A stretch of DNA of 10,997 nt from assembly GCA_964521815.1 (NCBI GenBank), contig CAZFSN010000105.1, positions 1 to 10,997 on the forward strand. The letters run 5' to 3'. This DNA comes from JAAEQD01 sp964521815. Its GTDB lineage: Bacteria > Zixibacteria > MSB-5A5 > UBA10806 > 4484-95. Position numbers and translations under genes: made by a program. The notes below the pieces were generated by a model. The model saw only the letters and a list, made by a program, of their open reading frames with translations. It did not search any database and had not been told where the DNA came from. Shown one piece after another: positions 6,764-10,997 of the stretch. The first letter of the stretch is position 1; each line of letters opens with the position of its first letter.

Positions 6764-7908
6764 GTTCTATTATACGGCCCAACCCTTTTGCAGTTTGAAC
6801 AAATTAGTTCGGGCATCGATGAAATCATGGCGCAACGCGGGCATTTATATGTATGCGCGGCTACCGGCGGTTTCCTTTGGATATTTTTCAGCAGTTCGAC
6901 AGCCCTATTCCTCTGATTATTATTTAGATATAGTTCAATAAGCTTAGCCGCCGCGGCGATATCCTCGGGATGGGTCCTGACCGCCTGGGTCAGGGTTTCG
7001 ATGGCCGCCTCATAATTGCCCTTTTTTTCCGATATCCCGGCCAATGATTTTAAAATATCCCCATCATCGGGAATTTGATCGACTATTTTATTGTAGATAT
7101 CCACCGCTTCCGAAAATTGCCCTAACTCGAAAAGAGTCTGCTCCATCTTGTAGGCGACTCTGTACATTTCCGAAGGCGCCTTTAAGGCTAATTTTTTATA
7201 AAATTCAATAGCGTCCTGTTTTCTGTCCTCGGCCTGATATGACTCGGCTATCATAATGTAAGCGTCAGCCAGCCTGTCATCATAATGGAGCGCTTCCTTA
7301 TAGGCTATCCGGGCTTTATGGAATTCTCCCTCATTGTACAGCTCATTGCCCAGAAGGTGTTTATAAATCGCTAATTTGTTATTCTGATCTTTTGATTTGA
7401 TGAGGTTTTTACAAACGCTGAACGCTTTTTCCCAATTTTCCGTCTTTTCATAAACTTCAAGCATTTTCTCCTGAGCCCAGGTCCTGTAATCAGATTCCTT
7501 GTCCAATTTTGCCAAAACATCCAGAGCAATATTATACTTGCCGGATTGAATATAGTCAGTGGCCAAACTCTGCCATACCAGCGGACTTAAGGCCGGACTG
7601 AGTTTTTTCCGAAGCGTTAATTCGCGATGGATTCTGATCGCCTTTTCAATCTGGCCCCGGCTGCGGAAAAGATCGCCCAGCCTGAGATAAGCATCGACAT
7701 TATCGGTATCTTCGGCGACGGCTTGTTTGAGTTTTACGAAAGCGTTATTTTCATCGTTGGAAATTAATGCCCTGAGACCGGCTATGTAATTTTCGGGAGA
7801 TACTTTCTTTTCCCGCGAACCTCTTCTTTCAAGCGTAAAAATCAGGGCCAGAAAAATCAAGACCAGCGGTATTACAATCCACCAATAGGAGGTCATAGTT
7901 TGTTCCAT
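6760..7908 (-). CDS. lapB: LapB/YciM-like lipopolysaccharide assembly protein
   Basis: A 382-residue protein, close to the ~390 of E. coli LapB. It has an N-terminal membrane anchor (about residues 8-26, YWWIVIPLVLIFLALIFTL) and a basic stretch. A long run of TPR helices follows, starting with NDENNAFVKLKQAVAEDTDN. The C-terminus is a rubredoxin-like metal site CPRC...CSNC (C356, C359, C370, C373), with ten residues between the pairs, the same spacing as I recall for E. coli LapB. In E. coli, LapB sits at the inner membrane and delivers LpxC to the FtsH protease, limiting lipid A synthesis. The gene follows lapA by 14 bases, the known lapA-lapB order, which supports the call. The ATG at 7908 has only a weak GGAGAGAG ribosome site. 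The Met at residue 5 is an alternative start. Confidence 0.85.
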   Translation of the reverse strand: MEQTMTSYWWIVIPLVLIFLALIFTLERRGSREKKVSPENYIAGLRALISNDENNAFVKLKQAVAEDTDNVDAYLRLGDLFRSRGQIEKAIRIHRELTLRKKLSPALSPLVWQSLATDYIQSGKYNIALDVLAKLDKESDYRTWAQEKMLEVYEKTENWEKAFSVCKNLIKSKDQNNKLAIYKHLLGNELYNEGEFHKARIAYKEALHYDDRLADAYIMIAESYQAEDRKQDAIEFYKKLALKAPSEMYRVAYKMEQTLFELGQFSEAVDIYNKIVDQIPDDGDILKSLAGISEKKGNYEAAIETLTQAVRTHPEDIAAAAKLIELYLNNNQRNRAVELLKNIQRKPPVAAHTYKCPRCAMISSMPELICSNCKRVGPYNRT

Positions 7909-7922
7909 TAATTACTCTCTCC

Positions 7923-8243
7923 CTAGGCCTGATTATCTTCGGTTTTCTCGTCCGGCTCTTCCAGCGGCAGATTGCGCAAAGTCGTAATTTCCTGAGTCAG
8001 GGTGCGGTTTTTCTTTTTTTGATCGGAAAGCCTGGAAGCCATGCGAAAATACTGGATAACGGAAATAGTGAACCAGAAAACCAGCCCTACGCAAAAAGCC
8101 ACGTAAATCACGAAAATCAAAGGTACATCATAGTAGTTCATATTGAAGATAGTAATCTGCACTTTTTGCGATGTGTTCTGGATTGAAAAACCCAATAACC
8201 CGATTATTAATATCGCGGCGATGGCATATCTAATTACCCACAT
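7923..8243 (-). CDS. lapA: LapA-domain inner membrane protein
   Basis: A 106-residue protein with two membrane segments (about 5-21 and 39-61). The motif around IQNTSQKVQITIFN and the DVPLIFVIYVAFCVGLVF segment are characteristic of the LapA (DUF1049) family. A charged, probably coiled-coil cytoplasmic tail (about 70-106) ends EEPDEKTEDNQA. In E. coli, LapA partners LapB in lipopolysaccharide assembly. The ATG at 8243 is preceded by a clear ribosome site, GGAGG five bases upstream. It is the first gene of a lapA-lapB-SPOR operon with a strong promoter about 20-50 bases upstream. Confidence 0.85.
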   Translation of the reverse strand: MWVIRYAIAAILIIGLLGFSIQNTSQKVQITIFNMNYYDVPLIFVIYVAFCVGLVFWFTISVIQYFRMASRLSDQKKKNRTLTQEITTLRNLPLEEPDEKTEDNQA

Positions 8244-8266
8244 AATCCCTCCAAAATTTTGATAGA

Positions 8267-8295
8267 ATCATAACACTTGAATATCAAACAGTCAA
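8267..8295 (-). promoter_or_regulatory. Sigma-70 promoter of the lapA-lapB-SPOR operon
   Basis: On the minus strand TTGACT (8295-8290) and TATGAT (8272-8267) are separated by exactly 17 bases. Each box matches five of six consensus bases. The start would fall near 8260, giving a leader of about 17 bases that contains the GGAGG ribosome site of lapA. The repeat element at 8308 begins just 12 bases upstream of the -35 box. Confidence 0.65.
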
Positions 8296-8307
8296 TATAA
8301 AATAATG

Positions 8308-8322
8308 AAGGAGTTTCCCCGA
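8308..8322 (+). repeat. Single end resembling the MITE terminal repeat
   Basis: AAGGAGTTTCCCCGA matches the first 15 bases of the left terminal repeat at 5357 (AAGGACTTTCCCCGA) at 14 positions. No matching opposite end is found before the next gene, so this is at most a relic or a one-ended copy. It is followed by a T-run and then by the REP pair at 8339. Confidence 0.4.
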
Positions 8323-8338
8323 TTTTTTTTATTCAATT

Positions 8339-8476
8339 GCAGGTCGGGTTCCGCCGTGAGAGAAGCGAACAAGAAACCCGGCACTTTTCGCATCAAAGTA
8401 ACTCTCTTGCTCTTGGTAAATTATCTATCAAAATAAAGGACGTCGGGTTTCTCCCTCCGGTCGGAACCCGACCTAC
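8339..8476. repeat. Inverted REP pair (REPIN-like) between the exported-protein gene and lapA
   Basis: On the plus strand GCAG (8339-8342) directly precedes GTCGGGTT (8343-8350), which pairs with AACCCGGC (8375-8382) with one G-T wobble. On the minus strand GTAG (8476-8473) directly precedes GTCGGGTT (8472-8465), which pairs perfectly with AACCCGAC (8449-8442). The two units share GGTCGGGTTCCG at the foot and GAAACCCG at the far side, lie in opposite orientation, and are separated by about 60 bases. This is the doublet structure called a REPIN, in which two inverted REPs move as one unit. The loops are long (24 and 15 bases). Confidence 0.7.
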
Positions 8477-8518
8477 CTTTAATTTATTGCCAAAATAAAA
8501 AAGACTGCCCTTTTAGCA

Positions 8519-9223
8519 CTACTTCTTAACTGGCGTCTCAGCAGCGGCCGGGAATTTGAGCGATGATATTATTTGGGCAAATTCTTCTTTGATCACCAGA
8601 TAAAATTCATTTTCTACCTGATCGTTGATAACAAACAGGTCGCCGTCGCGCTCAAAAATATAAACTTCATGAACATCGTGAACATTTTGAATGATGAGGC
8701 CGCCGTACTGCCGATATTTCGGATCATCGGCTTCTGCTTGCAGATGACGTTCCCAGGGTCTTTTAAACATGGCTCTAATAGTTTTATTTCCGGCTAATAC
8801 GACTTCATCACTACCCTGAAATTCGCCGTCCAATACGAGATTCATTTGGCTGATGATATTATCATCCGATGATCTCATTTCAATATCGTGCTTTAGTTTT
8901 TCTAAAAATTCGGCAGCCGTCATTGCGGCCGGCCTGACATATATCTGAATTTCGGGGATAATGAATTCGCCGCCAATGTTCTTGACATCCCGATTAACCT
9001 GGTAATTTTTCTGCATCAGCAAAGCCCTTAAAACTTCCGGCTTCCCGGCATCTTCTTTAAATGTTTTAACTTTCCAATTATCGGGAACATCAATGGTGTA
9101 ATTATATTTTAGATCAGTCAAAACATTGTCTTTACATTCGGCGGTTTTGGTTTTCCCTGCTATTGCCGGAACCCCTATCATGATAACTAACATGAAAACT
9201 ACCCAACCCTTAACGTTCTTCAT
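8519..9223 (-). CDS. Exported protein of unknown function
   Basis: A 234-residue protein. A signal peptide is clear: a short basic start, a hydrophobic core and AIA|G at residues 20-23. The mature part begins with a Cys-containing segment and then YNYTIDVPDNWKVKTF. It ends with a helix and strand, EEFAQIISSLKFPA, before a lysine-rich tail. That beginning and end recall small secreted proteins with a PsbP/Mog1-like fold, which is a structural guess rather than a family assignment. No catalytic motif or lipobox is visible. An excellent ribosome site AAGGAGG lies five bases before the ATG, and the gene has its own predicted promoter upstream, so it is probably expressed apart from pgsA. The product is likely periplasmic. 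The name is left open. Confidence 0.75.
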   Translation of the reverse strand: MKNVKGWVVFMLVIMIGVPAIAGKTKTAECKDNVLTDLKYNYTIDVPDNWKVKTFKEDAGKPEVLRALLMQKNYQVNRDVKNIGGEFIIPEIQIYVRPAAMTAAEFLEKLKHDIEMRSSDDNIISQMNLVLDGEFQGSDEVVLAGNKTIRAMFKRPWERHLQAEADDPKYRQYGGLIIQNVHDVHEVYIFERDGDLFVINDQVENEFYLVIKEEFAQIISSLKFPAAAETPVKK

Positions 9224-9270
9224 GTTTTCCTCCTTGAATGATTACAGGATCATAATTGACTTCGCTGCAC

Positions 9271-9299
9271 TTAATAAAACTTACGTAAACACCCATCAA
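9271..9299 (-). promoter_or_regulatory. Probable sigma-70 promoter of the exported-protein gene
   Basis: Minus-strand TTGATG (9299-9294) and TATTAA (9276-9271) are 17 bases apart. Transcription would start near 9265, about 40 bases before the ATG at 9223. The boxes are four or five matches of six, in AT-rich DNA, so chance similarity is possible. Confidence 0.4.
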
Positions 9300-9334
9300 A
9301 AGTTCCATTTTTATTATACACCTGAACCAATCAT

Positions 9335-9871
9335 TTATTCAGATTTATGTTTAATTATTCTAATGCCGGTCAGTAGATAGCTGACCGATGAAATTCCTAC
9401 GAACAAGATCGCCGACCAAAAAACAAACGTATATAATATAGTCAGCTCGAAAACATATACTATTAAGGTTATTGCCAGAACCGCTACGGTGACCTTGCCG
9501 ATCCAATTGGATACCGGAATTATTCTGGCGCTCCTGGCAATCGCCCAGCCGCACAAAAGTATTAAAATATCTCTGGCGACTATAATGATCAAAAGTATAA
9601 GCGGTAAATCACTATAAAAAGCCAGGGCCAAAGCCGCCATGATTACGCAGAGCTTGTCCGCTACCGGATCGATTATTTTACCGGCTCTGGTAATGGAATT
9701 TAGCTTGCGAGCCAGAAAGCCGTCTAAAAAATCCGAAAGCATTGCCCAGGCGGCTAATACTATGAAGGCCTTTATATTATGGCCTTTAATAGTCCAGAAG
9801 AATAATGGCGATATAACGGCTCTGGATAGCGAAAGCAAGTTAGGCAAGGGTGACACTTTCGCGCCGAACAT
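9335..9871 (-). CDS. pgsA: CDP-alcohol phosphatidyltransferase, probably phosphatidylglycerophosphate synthase
   Basis: A 178-residue integral membrane enzyme, the usual size for PgsA. It carries the full family motif, D47-x2-D50-G51-x2-A54-R55-x8-G64-x3-D68-x3-D72 (within SDFLDGFLARKL and GKIIDPVADK). The aspartates bind the metal ions that transfer a phosphatidyl group from CDP-diacylglycerol to an alcohol. Several membrane segments follow (about 73-95, 98-116, 124-165). PgsA would use glycerol-3-phosphate to begin phosphatidylglycerol and cardiolipin synthesis. The substrate cannot be proved from the motif, but the opening PNLLSLSRAVISP is typical of PgsA. The gene lies 47 bases after recN and is probably cotranscribed with it. 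The ATG at 9871 lacks a Shine-Dalgarno sequence, so the start is uncertain; a GTG at codon 6 is an alternative. Confidence 0.85.
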   Translation of the reverse strand: MFGAKVSPLPNLLSLSRAVISPLFFWTIKGHNIKAFIVLAAWAMLSDFLDGFLARKLNSITRAGKIIDPVADKLCVIMAALALAFYSDLPLILLIIIVARDILILLCGWAIARSARIIPVSNWIGKVTVAVLAITLIVYVFELTILYTFVFWSAILFVGISSVSYLLTGIRIIKHKSE

Positions 9872-9918
9872 GGCCGAGGGGATATCTTTCGGCTTCGCCG
9901 GATTTTTAGAAGACGCGT

Positions 9919-10997
9919 TCAGGATTGTCCTTCCTTCAGTAATTGGCTGGCGCTATCCAAAGCGACATCGCTGATTTTCTCGCCAGCCAGTAAACGGGCT
10001 ATTTCGGCCACGCGCTGGTCGCCCTCCAAAACCTTGATTTTGGTGATAGACCGTCCCTGGCTTTTGCCCTTATAGACTTTAAAATGAGCCTCTCCCCGGC
10101 TGGCTATTTGCTGAAGGTGAGTTATGCATATAACCTGACGATTTTGCGCCAACTTCTGAAGTTTTTTGCCTACTTGAGAAGCGACCTCACCTGAGATTCC
10201 GGTATCGATTTCATCAAAGATAAGGGTTTCTTTAGGAAAGCAATCTGTCAAAGCCGATATTATGGCCAGCAGAAGCCGCGATAGCTCGCCCCCTGAGGCT
10301 GTGGAAACCAGCGGCTTGAGTTGCTCGCCGGGATTGGGGCAGATTAGAAATTCGATTTTATCATAACCGCTTTCATCGCCGGCATATTTAGTCTCATCAA
10401 TCAGATATGGACCGCCCTCGTTTTCCTCGGCTTTAAAATCGACCTTGAAATCAGCCCCCTTCATGGCAACATCGGCCAGATGTTTTATCACATGTTTTTC
10501 GAGTCGGGCGGCGGCGCTTTTACGTTTAATGGAAATATTATTCGCTTTGGCTGAAAGCAATTTTTGGCTGGTTTTTACCTCATCGCCCAATTTGCCTAAT
10601 TCGCTATCCAGATTTTCAAATTTAGAAGCTTTGGATTTGGCGGTATCGCCATAAGTTAAAATGTCCGCTATTGTCTGACCATATTTGCGCTTAAGCTTTT
10701 TAATCAAAGTCAATCTATCCTCGATAATCTCCAGGCGATTCTGATCGAATTCGGAATTATCAGTCAAATCCCGAATTGATACGCCGGCCTCATCGAGCAG
10801 GATTGACAGCTCAGCCAGTTTTTGTCCGAGGGATTCGGCCCGATCCGAGTATTTGGCGATTTTTCGCAATTCCATCGCCGCCGCTTTAAGACGTTCGGCC
10901 GCCGACCCATCATCGTTGAAAAGGCTTGATTCGCTGATCTGGCAGGCGGTTTTTATCTTTTCAGCATTGATGAGTTGGAGTTTTTCGCGTTCGAGAA
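9919..10997 (-). CDS. recN: DNA repair protein RecN, C-terminal part, cut by window edge
   Basis: About 358 residues are visible, the frame staying open past the Met at 10875 to the right edge. RecN is an SMC-like ATPase of roughly 550 residues that acts at DNA double-strand breaks, so some 200 N-terminal residues, including Walker A, lie outside. In the visible part, residues 1-170 are helical coiled coil, beginning EREKLQLINAEKIKTAC. These are followed by the ABC signature TASGGELSRLLLAI (about 232-245), Walker B TLIFDEIDTGISG (about 257-269) and the H-loop ICITHLQQIASRGE (about 289-302). It ends SDVALDSASQLLKEGQS. All motifs are intact. The pgsA-like gene follows by 47 bases, suggesting one transcript. 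Confidence 0.96.
   Translation of the reverse strand, partial: LEREKLQLINAEKIKTACQISESSLFNDDGSAAERLKAAAMELRKIAKYSDRAESLGQKLAELSILLDEAGVSIRDLTDNSEFDQNRLEIIEDRLTLIKKLKRKYGQTIADILTYGDTAKSKASKFENLDSELGKLGDEVKTSQKLLSAKANNISIKRKSAAARLEKHVIKHLADVAMKGADFKVDFKAEENEGGPYLIDETKYAGDESGYDKIEFLICPNPGEQLKPLVSTASGGELSRLLLAIISALTDCFPKETLIFDEIDTGISGEVASQVGKKLQKLAQNRQVICITHLQQIASRGEAHFKVYKGKSQGRSITKIKVLEGDQRVAEIARLLAGEKISDVALDSASQLLKEGQS

Noticed and set aside
8491..8518. Intrinsic terminator after the exported-protein gene
   Set aside because: A T-run exists on the minus strand, but the preceding stem has only three pairs.
1..10997. CRISPR array, tRNA, rRNA, toxin-antitoxin or defence genes
   Set aside because: No regularly spaced direct repeats, cloverleaf or recognisable defence motif was seen on either strand.

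Overview
This window looks like a piece of chromosome from a Gram-negative, uncultured-type bacterium of moderate GC content. All genes lie on the minus strand. The Gram-negative inference rests on a LapA/LapB pair (control of lipopolysaccharide synthesis), a SPOR-domain envelope protein and a type IV pilus-type protein. The mix of gene content and palindromic intergenic repeats reminds me of candidate phyla of the FCB group such as Zixibacteria. That placement is a low-confidence impression, not something the sequence proves.

Layout from right to left, which is the direction of transcription. recN (3' part only, running off the right edge) is followed by a CDP-alcohol phosphatidyltransferase (pgsA-like). 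Next comes a small exported protein with its own predicted promoter. After a repeat-filled gap comes the lapA-lapB-SPOR operon, with a very good sigma-70 promoter just upstream and a 4-bp ATGA overlap between lapB and the SPOR gene. A 695-bp gap then holds a 291-bp MITE-like insertion with 19-bp terminal inverted repeats and a perfect 10-bp target duplication. Beside it, upstream of the next gene, lie a palindromic operator-like repeat and a sigma-54-type promoter. That promoter faces a 551-residue PilX-like protein. A second repeat-rich gap (583 bp) precedes mutS. Just after mutS, running off the left edge, is the start of a REP-associated tyrosine transposase (RAYT, IS200-like).

The core genes are housekeeping: DNA repair (mutS, recN), phospholipid synthesis (pgsA) and envelope homeostasis (lapA, lapB, SPOR protein). 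The unusual content is between the genes. At least four hairpins share one architecture: a GTAG (once GCAG) tetranucleotide directly abutting the 5' side of the stem. This is the hallmark of REP elements mobilised by RAYTs, and a RAYT gene sits in the same window with one such hairpin beside its start. Their stem sequences differ, while the GTAG foot is kept. In addition there are two MITE-like elements, a pair of compound palindromes with compensatory stem changes, and a tandem hairpin repeat. I see no CRISPR array, tRNA, rRNA or defence system.
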